A stretch of 7,417 nt of DNA. Source: an uncultured Chloroflexota bacterium. Lineage in GTDB: Bacteria > Chloroflexota > Dehalococcoidia > UBA3495. Under the pieces are notes generated by a model. The model was given only the letters and a program-made list of their open reading frames with translations. It made no database searches and was not told the DNA's origin. Both the position numbers and the translations under genes were made by a program. This document shows, piece after piece, positions 1 through 6,409 of this stretch (position 1 is the first letter of the stretch; each line of letters starts with the position of its first letter). The DNA lies in assembly GCA_913031095.1 (NCBI GenBank), contig CAJWGH010000048.1, forward strand, positions 1 to 7,417, written 5' to 3'.

Positions 1-307
1 TGCAGATATTACGCACGGTACCCCGCCCAATGGCATTCGGGGACATACGCTTGGTCCAGTCCGTGGGGTTCTGGCTCATTCGTTTGTATTCGGGGGACTC
101 TAATGCTTCAACCGATTCCAATTCGTAGACAGCCAGGTAGCGCGGACCGCCCTTGAGGGCTTGATAGCGTGCAGAATCCAGGAATCCCGGTGCGCTCATT
201 CGCTCCGGGATATGCTCTTCGTTGTACCAGGCATTGAACTCGGCATCGTACTCAATGTCGACGTCGGCGTAGACCACCATCAGGGCTGAACCTTTCTTTT
301 TCACCAT
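1..307 (-). CDS. EthD/DUF4286-like dimeric alpha/beta-barrel protein (3' end cut off by window)
   Basis: This partial gene runs off the left edge, with 102 codons visible and no stop. The ATG lies 8 bases past AAAGGA (321-316), a fair ribosome site. The product is small, soluble and without a signal peptide. A beta strand (ALMVVYADV, residues 8-16) is followed by the signature WYNEEHIPER (27-36), then PGFLDSARY (40-48) and PRYLAVYELES (55-65). This strand-helix-strand order with the W-Y-x-x-E-H-I-P-E-R block is typical of the ferredoxin-like dimeric barrel families around EthD and DUF4286. Some members are cofactor-free oxygenases, isomerases or accessory proteins of degradation clusters. It is the third gene of the GMC operon, 20 bases after the preceding stop, so it probably acts in the same pathway. 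The family call is from memory of the motif, and no specific reaction can be assigned. Confidence 0.75.
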   Translation of the reverse strand, partial: MVKKKGSALMVVYADVDIEYDAEFNAWYNEEHIPERMSAPGFLDSARYQALKGGPRYLAVYELESVEALESPEYKRMSQNPTDWTKRMSPNAIGRGTVRNIC

Positions 308-327
308 GCTTTAGTTCCTTTAGCTGA

Positions 328-846
328 TTAATCGTCAGTGACTTCAAAGGCCAGTGTCGCGAAGCGCATGAAGATGCCGCCACGCGGTTCTGCCAAGGGT
401 CCGTTGGCTACCAGGCAGGCGATAACGTAGGTGTTTCCAGGTGTGGCGCTGGCGTTTAATTCGATCCGCTGGGGTGCGTTTATCCCTACGATTACACCAG
501 TACTGCGATCGATCTGGCCGTTGACCCAGATCTCACCGTAGTTGTCGATGTTGGTTTCGAACCAGAGTCTGGCGCCCTGAACGGGCATGCCGTTGACCAG
601 CTCCGGCAGTTCGACGGCTATCCGGTACCAGGCGAAAGTGAGCCCCTCAGAGAGGCTCACCCGGATATCGTTGCAGACCCTCCAATCCGAGTCGTCGAAA
701 TCTACTTCCCGAGGTGGGCAGGCCAAGAGACGGGCGGTGAGCCCTTCGTTGGGTTCGCCGGGCACGAGTCCTTCTCCGACTCGCCACTCACCATTTACCT
801 TCTGCCGGTCATCGGCGTTATTCAGGTCTAATGCGACCCTTGGCAT
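328..846 (-). CDS. Free-standing GH2 sugar-binding-like (galactose-binding fold) protein
   Basis: A complete 172-residue protein. Its ATG lies 6 bases past GGAGGG (857-852), a site buried in the last codons of the GMC gene. Only 2 bases separate it from that gene's stop, so translational coupling is likely. The sequence follows the beta-sandwich sugar-binding domain at the N terminus of family 2 glycoside hydrolases: DDSDW (51-55), a W-Y-R block (73-75) ending in a strand to Pro81, then GARLWFETNIDNYGEIWVNG (91-110). The segment G-A-R-L-W-F-E followed by E-I-W-V-N-G is the usual hallmark of that domain. Family 2 enzymes carry a catalytic TIM barrel with two Glu residues after it; here the protein stops after the sandwich, so it is not a complete hydrolase. 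There is no signal peptide, so it should be cytoplasmic. It may bind a sugar-like substrate or support the neighbouring flavoenzyme, which is inference. Confidence 0.75.
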   Translation of the reverse strand: MPRVALDLNNADDRQKVNGEWRVGEGLVPGEPNEGLTARLLACPPREVDFDDSDWRVCNDIRVSLSEGLTFAWYRIAVELPELVNGMPVQGARLWFETNIDNYGEIWVNGQIDRSTGVIVGINAPQRIELNASATPGNTYVIACLVANGPLAEPRGGIFMRFATLAFEVTDD

Positions 847-848
847 CG

Positions 849-2399
849 TTACCCTCCGTTCCGTATGAAATCGGCGATGCGCTCACCGATCATCATAGTA
901 GTTACGTTGGTGTTGGCGCGGATGCAGTTGGGCATGACCGAGGCATCCGCGATGCGCAGTCCATCTATACCGTGCACCCGCCCGTGCTGGTCAACCACTG
1001 CCATATTGTCAGAGGACGAGCCCATCTTGCAGGTGCCGGAGATGTGCTGCCCGGTGGTGACGTCGCGGGCACAAAAGACGTCCAGAGCGTCGTCGGAGGC
1101 CAATTCTTCGTCTGTGGGCTCTATCCGGTATTCCACGAATTCCTTGAAGGTATCACCCTCTCCCAGGCTGACGCAGGTGCGTACCATCTCCCGCATCCGC
1201 AGTCGGTCGAAGGGGTCTTGTAAGTACCGGTAGTCCAAGAAAGGCTGTTCATGAGGGTTGGTCGAGGTTAGTTTCAGTTCACCGGCGCTCATGGCCAGGT
1301 CTAGCACCCCCAACATACGCACACCCAGAGGCTCCATGCGATCTCCGCCGCGATCGATACGCTCAGTTGCGTAGGACTGCATAAGGATCATCAAGTCGTT
1401 ACGGAGGTCAGACCCTTCCGCGGTCCATCGTAAGCCCATCTGGACCCTTGGGGCATAGCCATCTAGGGGAAAGTCCTTTTTGGTCTTGAAGGTCACGTAG
1501 ATCATGGGATGGTCCCGCAGGTTCTGGCCAACTCCGGGAAGTTCGTGGACCACTGGCAGACCCATCTCCTGTAGATGAGCCGCTGGACCTATGCCTGATA
1601 GCAGCATGATCTGAGGAGACCCGATGGCACCAGAGCTCAGCACGATCTGGTCAGCTTCAGCAACGAAAATCTCCCCACCGCTCTCAACTTCGACACCGAC
1701 GGCTTTTTTGCCTTCGAAGATGATTCGACGGGTGGTGGCATTAGGCCGGATGGTCAGATTCAGGCGATGCCGCGCTGGGTTCAGATAGCCCAAGGCGGTG
1801 CTGAAACGTATGCCGTTGGGGTTGTTGAAAGGAACTGGGCCGACACCCGACGCCTCGGGATGGTTGTGGTCCGGGCTATCGGTGAAACCGGCAGCTCGAC
1901 AGGAGTCCTGAAAGGCGGCCTGGTCAGGATTCAGCTCGTCCTGCTTGAACCGGCGGGCGATTATGGGGCCCTCCGAGCTGTGGAAATCATCGTCGGGGAA
2001 GTCAGTGTCGGTCTCGATCTTCCGGAGATAGGAGAGGCACTGGGTGAAGCTCCATTCGTCGTTACCCATGGCCGCCCAAGAGTCGTAGTCCTCTGGCACG
2101 CCCCGCAGGAAGACCTGACCGTTGATGGCGCTGGAGCCGCCGGTGACTTTGCCACGTGGCACCATCATGGGAGGAGAAGTCTCGGTGCCCTTGCCCCAAA
2201 ATTGCCAGTTGTGGTCGCTGGTCATGATGTCTGTTGCCGTGGAGTACCCGAATTTCACTTCATCTGGCAGCTGCTCGAACTCCGGGTAGTCTGGGCCGGC
2301 CTCCAGTAGCAAGACAGAGCGCTCTGGGTCTTCGCTCAGCCGGGAAGCCATGATCGAGCCAGCCGAGCCGGCTCCAACAACGATAACGTCGTACTTCAT
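849..2399 (-). CDS. GMC-family FAD-dependent oxidoreductase (choline/alcohol dehydrogenase type)
   Basis: This 516-residue flavoenzyme of the glucose-methanol-choline family has normal length. It begins with the FAD Rossmann motif YDVIVVGAGSAG (3-14) and the ribose-binding acid E33 in LLLEAG. GMC signature 1 lies near 83-105 (GKVTGGSSAING) and signature 2 is GAIGSPQIMLLSGIG. The C terminus has the catalytic His452 in QHISGTCKMG, and Asn496, 44 residues later, fits the His/Asn pair of choline oxidase. The family oxidises primary or secondary alcohols to aldehydes or ketones; the substrate here is unknown. The start is ATG 2399, 9 bases past GGAGGG. An in-frame TTG at 2495 would add 32 residues unlike the family, and it overlaps the -35 box of the operon promoter, so it is rejected. 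It is the first gene of a three-gene operon divergent from the monooxygenase. Confidence 0.92.
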   Translation of the reverse strand: MKYDVIVVGAGSAGSIMASRLSEDPERSVLLLEAGPDYPEFEQLPDEVKFGYSTATDIMTSDHNWQFWGKGTETSPPMMVPRGKVTGGSSAINGQVFLRGVPEDYDSWAAMGNDEWSFTQCLSYLRKIETDTDFPDDDFHSSEGPIIARRFKQDELNPDQAAFQDSCRAAGFTDSPDHNHPEASGVGPVPFNNPNGIRFSTALGYLNPARHRLNLTIRPNATTRRIIFEGKKAVGVEVESGGEIFVAEADQIVLSSGAIGSPQIMLLSGIGPAAHLQEMGLPVVHELPGVGQNLRDHPMIYVTFKTKKDFPLDGYAPRVQMGLRWTAEGSDLRNDLMILMQSYATERIDRGGDRMEPLGVRMLGVLDLAMSAGELKLTSTNPHEQPFLDYRYLQDPFDRLRMREMVRTCVSLGEGDTFKEFVEYRIEPTDEELASDDALDVFCARDVTTGQHISGTCKMGSSSDNMAVVDQHGRVHGIDGLRIADASVMPNCIRANTNVTTMMIGERIADFIRNGG

Positions 2400-2466
2400 T
2401 TTTGCGTTCCCTCCATGTAAACCAGTTGGGTTGGCTTTCGCAGGTTCTTGGACGGGGGTCGGCCAG

Positions 2467-2495
2467 ATGATACTGGTGGCTCGATTCACCGTCAA
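2467..2495 (-). promoter_or_regulatory. Sigma70-type promoter of the GMC operon
   Basis: Read on the minus strand, TTGACG (2495-2490) is followed by a 17-base spacer and TATCAT (2472-2467). This is close to the TTGACA/TATAAT consensus at ideal spacing. The start point would be near 2460, leaving a leader of about 60 bases before the ATG at 2399. It lies back to back with the promoter of the monooxygenase gene. Confidence 0.65.
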
Positions 2496-2511
2496 CTGTG
2501 AGGAGTACAGT
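2495..2511. promoter_or_regulatory. Possible operator between divergent -35 boxes
   Basis: The inverted repeat ACTGT-N7-ACAGT lies in the 27 bases between the two divergent -35 boxes and touches the edge of the minus-strand one. A dimeric regulator bound here could control both transcripts. Arms of 5 bp are short and could arise by chance; no regulator gene is present in the window. Confidence 0.25.
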
Positions 2512-2522
2512 AGAGGCGACGT

Positions 2523-2550
2523 TTGACATCCAGGTACGCATCATTAAAAT
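2523..2550 (+). promoter_or_regulatory. Sigma70-type promoter of the luciferase-like monooxygenase
   Basis: A perfect TTGACA (2523-2528) is followed by a 16-base spacer and TAAAAT (2545-2550). The start point would be near 2557, giving a leader of about 26 bases that still contains GAGG at 2571-2574. The TTG of this -35 box is also an in-frame alternative start codon for the monooxygenase. Its use as a -35 argues against that longer start. Confidence 0.65.
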
Positions 2551-2582
2551 GTCAGGAGCCAATCAGCTATGAGGACCTGAAC

Positions 2583-3767
2583 ATGATTAAGAATTTCGGT
2601 AGCCTATATGCCGGACACGTCGACCTGGGAGACCTTGGCTTGGGCGCCACTGCAGTCAACGACCGGCGTTTTGATAATGACCATCTGATCACCATCTTCG
2701 ACCGCGTAGAGAAGATAGTTAAGGTGATGGACGACCTGGGATACCACAGCTTCTGGGCTGCTGAACACCACTTCCAGCATGAGGGGAACGAGACCATTCC
2801 GAACCTGCTGCTGCTATATGTTCATCTGGCCAACATCACCAAACAGCTCAAGTTCGGCTGCGGCTTTAACGTCAACCCGATGTGGCATCCCCTCCGACTG
2901 GCGGAGGACTATGCTACCGCGGATATCCTGACCAACGGCCGTGTGATCTTCGGTGTTGGGCGCGGATACCATTCCCGTGAGGTGGACACATTTGGCGTGC
3001 CCAGTACCAACTCGGACAACGACGCCAACCGTGAAGTGTTTGAAGAACAGATCGAAATCATGATGAAGGCTTTCAACCAGGAGTCCTTCTCGCACCAGGG
3101 CAAGCATTACACCATACCGCCGGAAGTCCCTTACCGGGGGTACACACTGAAAGAGATCACATTGGTCCCCCGCCCGAAGAATCTGCCAGTGGAGACATGG
3201 CAGCCCATGGTCAGTTCTACCCAGCGCGCTATGGATTTCATGGCCACGCACAACATACAGCCGATCATAGGCGGTGGAGCCGTCACTGGCGGCCCGTCCG
3301 ATGATGTCATCGAGCGCTGGACCGAGACCTTGGACAAACATGGTTATAAAGACGTCCAGCTGGGCAGCCGATTGGTGGTCGGCCTGCCTACGTTTATCGC
3401 CGATACCGACCAAGAAGCCATAGAGCAGTCCAGGAGATACCTGGAGGAAGACATGAAGATGTTCGCTCCACTGGGTTTCTTCCGGTCATTCACTCCGGAG
3501 ATGATCGCGACCCTGGGCGACCCCAGCCGGGCCCCCACGGGCGGTTTCCCGACCATGGAAGAGACCATCGCGGCGGGTTCGTGGGTCTGCGGTACTCCTG
3601 AGAGGGTCACTGAACGGATCATGGAGATACAAGACAAGTACCCTGGGCTGGAGTATATGCATGTCGGCTGTAACCGCATGGGTGTCGAGTTGGAGGTCAT
3701 GATTGAGCAGCTGGAGCGCTTCGGCAAAGAGGTTATGCCCAAGTTCAACGTGGAGAAGCGCGCCTAA
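2583..3767 (+). CDS. Bacterial-luciferase-like (LLM class) flavin-dependent oxidoreductase
   Basis: A 394-residue protein of the luciferase-like monooxygenase family, a TIM-barrel fold that uses reduced FMN or F420. Family features in order are MDDLGYHSFWAAEHHF (49-64, with the conserved E-H-H), the strand LKFGCGFNVN (89-98), and HPLRLAEDYATADILTNGR (102-120), followed by FGVGRGY (123-129) at the flavin phosphate site. PVETWQPMVSST and AMDFMA follow, then a C-terminal GTPERVTERI helix typical of the fold. Members insert oxygen into, or cleave C-S or C-C bonds in, small organic molecules. The start is ATG 2583, 8 bases past GAGG (2571-2574); an in-frame TTG at 2523 would add 20 atypical residues and overlaps the -35 box. 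The gene is divergent from the GMC operon and lies 120 bases upstream of a TauE/SafE permease. The substrate and the choice of FMN or F420 cannot be read from the sequence. Confidence 0.92.
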   Translation: MIKNFGSLYAGHVDLGDLGLGATAVNDRRFDNDHLITIFDRVEKIVKVMDDLGYHSFWAAEHHFQHEGNETIPNLLLLYVHLANITKQLKFGCGFNVNPMWHPLRLAEDYATADILTNGRVIFGVGRGYHSREVDTFGVPSTNSDNDANREVFEEQIEIMMKAFNQESFSHQGKHYTIPPEVPYRGYTLKEITLVPRPKNLPVETWQPMVSSTQRAMDFMATHNIQPIIGGGAVTGGPSDDVIERWTETLDKHGYKDVQLGSRLVVGLPTFIADTDQEAIEQSRRYLEEDMKMFAPLGFFRSFTPEMIATLGDPSRAPTGGFPTMEETIAAGSWVCGTPERVTERIMEIQDKYPGLEYMHVGCNRMGVELEVMIEQLERFGKEVMPKFNVEKRA

Positions 3768-3806
3768 CCTTCAAACTGTCTGACGGAAGATCAATAAGTA
3801 TCGCAA

Positions 3807-3843
3807 GAGCGCCGGGATGTGGATGACTCCGCTTCCGGCGCTC
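3807..3843 (+). terminator. Strong GC hairpin between monooxygenase and permease genes
   Basis: GAGCGCCGG (3807-3815) pairs perfectly with CCGGCGCTC (3835-3843). Inside it GTGG (3819-3822) pairs with CCGC (3829-3832) around a 6-base loop. The tail is CGAGGTTTGG, with no U-run, so intrinsic termination would be weak. It may instead mark partial termination or stabilise the 3' end of the monooxygenase message while allowing some read-through into the permease gene 44 bases further on. Confidence 0.5.
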
Positions 3844-3887
3844 CGAGGTTTGGTACATTCCCGGCCTAACCGCCGGTGAGGAACAAG

Positions 3888-4685
3888 ATGGAAACCACCC
3901 TGGGTTGGGGCTCAGACGTACTTATCTGGAATGCTGTGGTCCTGATGATCGTCTCGCTGGGCGTAGGATTGCTGGGAGGGTTCGTTGGACTGGCCTTGGG
4001 GACGATGCGCCTACCGGCGATGCTTCTTATGGGGATGGCCGCGCCCACCGCAGGCGGCACCAATATCCTGGTCAGCAGCATCAGTTCCATCTTTGGGGCT
4101 GCCAGACATGTGCGCGAGGGGCGTGTCAACTTCAAACTGGTGTTGATAATGGGAGGCCCGGCCTTCGTGGGTGCATTCATCGGCGGCTTCCTTGGCGGCC
4201 GGGTGTCTGAGTCGGTCCTCCTGTCCGCAGCCGGGCTGTTGGTACTTTGGCAGGGCGTCGAACTTCGCATGAGAGGCAGAGCGACCGCTGTTGCAGACGA
4301 CTTCGTCACTGAGTATTCAGGTAGGAGGATGGCTGTTGGCGGCGGTATGGGCTTGGCCGTCGGCCTTTTGGGTGGTGCTGTTGGACTTATTCTGGGCAGC
4401 ATTCGCCTTCCGGCCTTGATCAGAGTCCTGAAGGTCGACCCGCGAATAGCGGCAGGCACCAACCTGGTAATCGGCTTCGTGATGGGTTCTCTGGGCTGGG
4501 TCGGTCATGCCTTGAAGGGTGACGTCGACTATCAATTGCTGATTCTAATGGGCACAGGTGCGGCTGTCGGCAGTTACTGCGGTGCCAAACTCACCGGTAA
4601 AGTCGACCTGGCTACCCTGGTGGGTGCCATGGGCTACGTGCTGATGGCCGTTGGGATAATTCTGGTTTGGCGAGGTGTGAGTTAG
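3888..4685 (+). CDS. TauE/SafE family (sulfite exporter-type) membrane permease
   Basis: A 265-residue polytopic inner-membrane protein of the usual family size. It shows the internal duplication that defines TauE/SafE. GVGLLGGFVGLALGTMRLP (25-43) and GGTN (56-59) recur as VGLLGGAVGLILGSIRLP (158-175) and AGTN (189-192), an offset of about 132 residues. Each half continues with two or three further helices, for example LVLIMGGPAFVGAFIGGFLG and LLILMGTGAAVGS. Studied members move sulfite, sulfoacetate or related anions; many others are unassigned. The start is ATG 3888, 6 bases past GAGG (3878-3881). A GTG at 3876 is in frame but lacks a ribosome site of its own. No promoter is evident in the 120-base gap upstream, so it is probably expressed by read-through from the monooxygenase promoter. 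The link to a sulfur substrate is inference from the pairing. Confidence 0.88.
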   Translation: METTLGWGSDVLIWNAVVLMIVSLGVGLLGGFVGLALGTMRLPAMLLMGMAAPTAGGTNILVSSISSIFGAARHVREGRVNFKLVLIMGGPAFVGAFIGGFLGGRVSESVLLSAAGLLVLWQGVELRMRGRATAVADDFVTEYSGRRMAVGGGMGLAVGLLGGAVGLILGSIRLPALIRVLKVDPRIAAGTNLVIGFVMGSLGWVGHALKGDVDYQLLILMGTGAAVGSYCGAKLTGKVDLATLVGAMGYVLMAVGIILVWRGVS

Positions 4686-5036
4686 GTTACCTCTTGAGTG
4701 CCAAGTACTAAGAGCGGACCGGCTATATTCCGCGTTCGTCCGGATGTGTCAGGTCTTTTTGGCATCGACATAAAAAGGTACCGTTCCTCCACTGAATCTG
4801 AAACGTAGGTAGCAATTACTGAACGTTTTCGCAGACCATAGGTACCAAATAAGTAGGACGTCTTCCTCTTAGTCCAAGGGTCCTTTGATATGGGTAATCC
4901 CGCCAGCGGTGACTCAGGGATGGCTTACAAGCAAGGCATGGATTCCGGTGAATAGAATGCAGACTACGATTGGCGTTGGTTCAAAATATCGGGGTGATCG
5001 AGGTTGGTATCTAAAGGCGTACCGGTCGGTCTGAAC
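4686..5036. other. Convergent intergenic region without a recognisable gene
   Basis: These 351 bases lie between the 3' ends of the permease and MFS genes, where terminators for both would be expected. I see only weak structures. CTTTTT (4755-4760) pairs with AAAAAG (4772-4777) over an 11-base loop. AAACGT and ACGTTT near 4802-4830 form a 6-bp stem. GGTTCA (4978-4983) and TGAACC (5032-5037) are a widely spaced inverted repeat. No tRNA, no mobile-element end and no convincing reading frame were found. Confidence 0.6.
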
Positions 5037-6227
5037 CTATCTCGTGAAATCTGGGGATTCAGGTACCTTGAGACATAGGATAGATGCGGATGCGATGGCC
5101 GCGATCAAGCACGCTATTCCAACCATGGAAAATCCTCCTAAAGCCAGTGCCAATCCTCCGATGGCAGAGCCTCCGATCGCCCCTAGTTGATTGCTGGTGG
5201 CCCAGAATCCGAGAGCTGTAGCGGTTGACGACTCTGCGAGTTCGGTCAATCGGGTTGTCAATATCGGCCAGCCAACACTGAAGAGACAAGCGACACCCAA
5301 TGCTAACGCTATCACGAGCCACTCGGAAATCCCTGTAGAGAACAATATGGCCGAAGCAACCCCTCCGCCCAAGAAACAGAACATGGTCGTGCCAAGCCGG
5401 TTGGGGCGTCCTGCCACTACCCCTCCGGCGAACGCACCGATGATAGCGCCTATCCCGACCAACACTAACGGCAGAACTGTGTCTTCGGTGCTTAGCCCAT
5501 ATTCCTCCGTGAGATAGGCTGCTAGGTAGCTAAGAACTGCAGTAAACACCATGCGCTGAGCCACATTGGTTGAGAAGAGGAACCATAGCACGGGTTTGGA
5601 TGCTACCTGTTTGTAACGCCCCACCAGGGTTATCGAATCGCCGGTACTGGACCGGGTCCTGGGGTACCATTTCCAGGCTAGTATCCAGATGATGGCGGCC
5701 AATACGCCGAAGGCGACGAATGACCCTTGCCATCCGCCTATCTGCACGAACACGGCCGCAGCGGGAGCACCCAATGCAGCACCGATGATGCCGGTTCCGA
5801 TCAGCCTTCCAAAATATTTCCCGCGGTTCTTTGGTGACACTAGGTCTGCTACGACCCCTCCGCTGTTGGGCGGAAGCATCCCTGACCCTAAGCCTGTCAC
5901 GATTCGGAAGGCAAACATCATCTCGTAATTGACTGATACGGCAGATGCCATCAGACCTAGAGTGATGAGTCCGATCCCTGTGAGGGCTATAGGTCGTCTT
6001 CCGTATGAATCCGATATCGGACCAACGAGTGGTGCAATGATTGCCCAGCCGATGAAATTCGCGGTTGCAAACTGGCCCGCTACAGCCAGAGACGTATCGA
6101 ACTCATCTGCCAGACCGACCAGCAATGGCCCCATCATCAAAGAGACAGCCATCACTAAAAAGAAGCAGGCGGATAGCACTACAAGTACCATCGTTGGCAG
6201 GTCGTCTTGGGTACGGCTAGGCGTCAC
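5037..6227 (-). CDS. Major facilitator superfamily transporter (DHA1-like)
   Basis: A 396-residue, twelve-helix inner-membrane transporter of normal length for the family. Motif A between helices 2 and 3 is clear: GPISDSYGRRP (69-79). It is followed by FRIVTGLGSGM, which resembles motif B in helix 4, and GIIGAALGAPAAA, which resembles the Gly-rich motif C of proton antiporters. The second half repeats the pattern with helices such as LVLVGIGAIIGAFAGGVVAG. The overall look is that of drug or small-molecule:proton antiporters, but the substrate is unknown. The start used is GTG 6227: an in-frame TGA lies directly upstream, so nothing longer is possible. The next candidate is ATG at residue 13. 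Neither start has a Shine-Dalgarno site, and a -10-like TACTAT 6 bases before the GTG allows a leaderless message. It converges on the permease gene and shows no operon partner. Confidence 0.9.
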   Translation of the reverse strand: MTPSRTQDDLPTMVLVVLSACFFLVMAVSLMMGPLLVGLADEFDTSLAVAGQFATANFIGWAIIAPLVGPISDSYGRRPIALTGIGLITLGLMASAVSVNYEMMFAFRIVTGLGSGMLPPNSGGVVADLVSPKNRGKYFGRLIGTGIIGAALGAPAAAVFVQIGGWQGSFVAFGVLAAIIWILAWKWYPRTRSSTGDSITLVGRYKQVASKPVLWFLFSTNVAQRMVFTAVLSYLAAYLTEEYGLSTEDTVLPLVLVGIGAIIGAFAGGVVAGRPNRLGTTMFCFLGGGVASAILFSTGISEWLVIALALGVACLFSVGWPILTTRLTELAESSTATALGFWATSNQLGAIGGSAIGGLALALGGFSMVGIACLIAAIASASILCLKVPESPDFTR

Positions 6228-6233
6228 TCAAGC

Positions 6234-6239
6234 ATAGTA
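6234..6239 (-). promoter_or_regulatory. Possible -10 element for a leaderless MFS transcript
   Basis: On the minus strand TACTAT (6239-6234) is followed by six bases and then the GTG start codon at 6227. This spacing would put the RNA start on the first base of the start codon. No -35 match is seen 16-18 bases upstream, so support is limited to the -10 match and the absence of a ribosome site. Confidence 0.3.
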
Positions 6240-6260
6240 ACATGGGGTCTTCGTATTATT

Positions 6261-6284
6261 GGAGGCTTTAAATGGAAGCTTTAA
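6261..6284 (+). repeat. Direct repeat upstream of the MFS gene
   Basis: GGAGGCTTTAA (6261-6271) and GGAAGCTTTAA (6274-6284) match at 10 of 11 positions with a 13-base pitch. They lie about 35-55 bases upstream of the MFS start, where an activator or repressor of that gene could bind. The first copy also doubles as the ribosome site of a tiny reading frame on the plus strand. Confidence 0.35.
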
Positions 6285-6328
6285 CTCTACAAACTTCGCA
6301 GCGCCTTACGGGTATTTTATCGATATAG
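6272..6328 (+). CDS. Possible 18-residue peptide with strong ribosome site
   Basis: An ATG six bases after a perfect GGAGG (6261-6265) opens a frame of 18 codons ending at TAG 6326-6328, encoding MEALTLQTSQRLTGILSI. The spacing is ideal. No promoter is evident upstream on the plus strand, and the frame ends before the strong promoter at 6339. It has no recognisable motif, is not a leader rich in one amino acid, and may be a chance match. It is listed because the ribosome site is among the best in this half of the window. Confidence 0.18.
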   Translation: MEALTLQTSQRLTGILSI

Positions 6329-6338
6329 GCACAAACGC

Positions 6339-6368
6339 TTGACATAAATGCATTCTACATGCTATGAT
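6339..6368 (+). promoter_or_regulatory. Near-consensus sigma70 promoter firing into a terminator
   Basis: A perfect TTGACA (6339-6344), an 18-base spacer and TATGAT (6363-6368) make this the best promoter match in the window. The start point is expected near 6374-6376. That lies inside the left arm of the terminator hairpin that begins at 6373, so no protein gene can be expressed without read-through. Confidence 0.7.
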
Positions 6369-6372
6369 AGCG

Positions 6373-6409
6373 GAGCGTTTTCACAAACTAGTGAGGGCGC
6401 TCTTTTTTT
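6373..6409 (+). terminator. Intrinsic terminator at the predicted transcription start
   Basis: GAGCGTTTTCAC (6373-6384) pairs over all 12 positions with GTGAGGGCGCTC (6391-6402), using three G-U pairs. The loop is AAACTA, and seven T residues follow (6403-6409). This is a textbook intrinsic terminator. Because the promoter is immediately upstream, an RNA ending here would be only about 35 nucleotides. Confidence 0.8.

Noticed and set aside
831..1233. Plus-strand frames within the GMC gene
   Set aside because: They oppose a gene with complete family motifs and have no recognisable domains.
2814..3748. Several minus-strand frames within the monooxygenase gene
   Set aside because: They are antisense to a protein with clear luciferase-family motifs and have no ribosome sites or domains I recognise.
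4755..4777. CTTTTT and AAAAAG as a bidirectional terminator for the convergent genes
   Set aside because: The stem is almost purely A-T and too weak, with no GC core; noted only as a weak structure.
4890..4955. A 21-codon frame in the convergent gap, ATG 4890 to TAG 4953-4955
   Set aside because: Only a weak AAGGG 9 bases upstream, no promoter, no recognisable motif, and a length expected by chance.
4970..4995. GGTTCAAAA resembling a tRNA T-loop
   Set aside because: The flanking bases do not form a T-stem and no acceptor or anticodon arm can be built around it.
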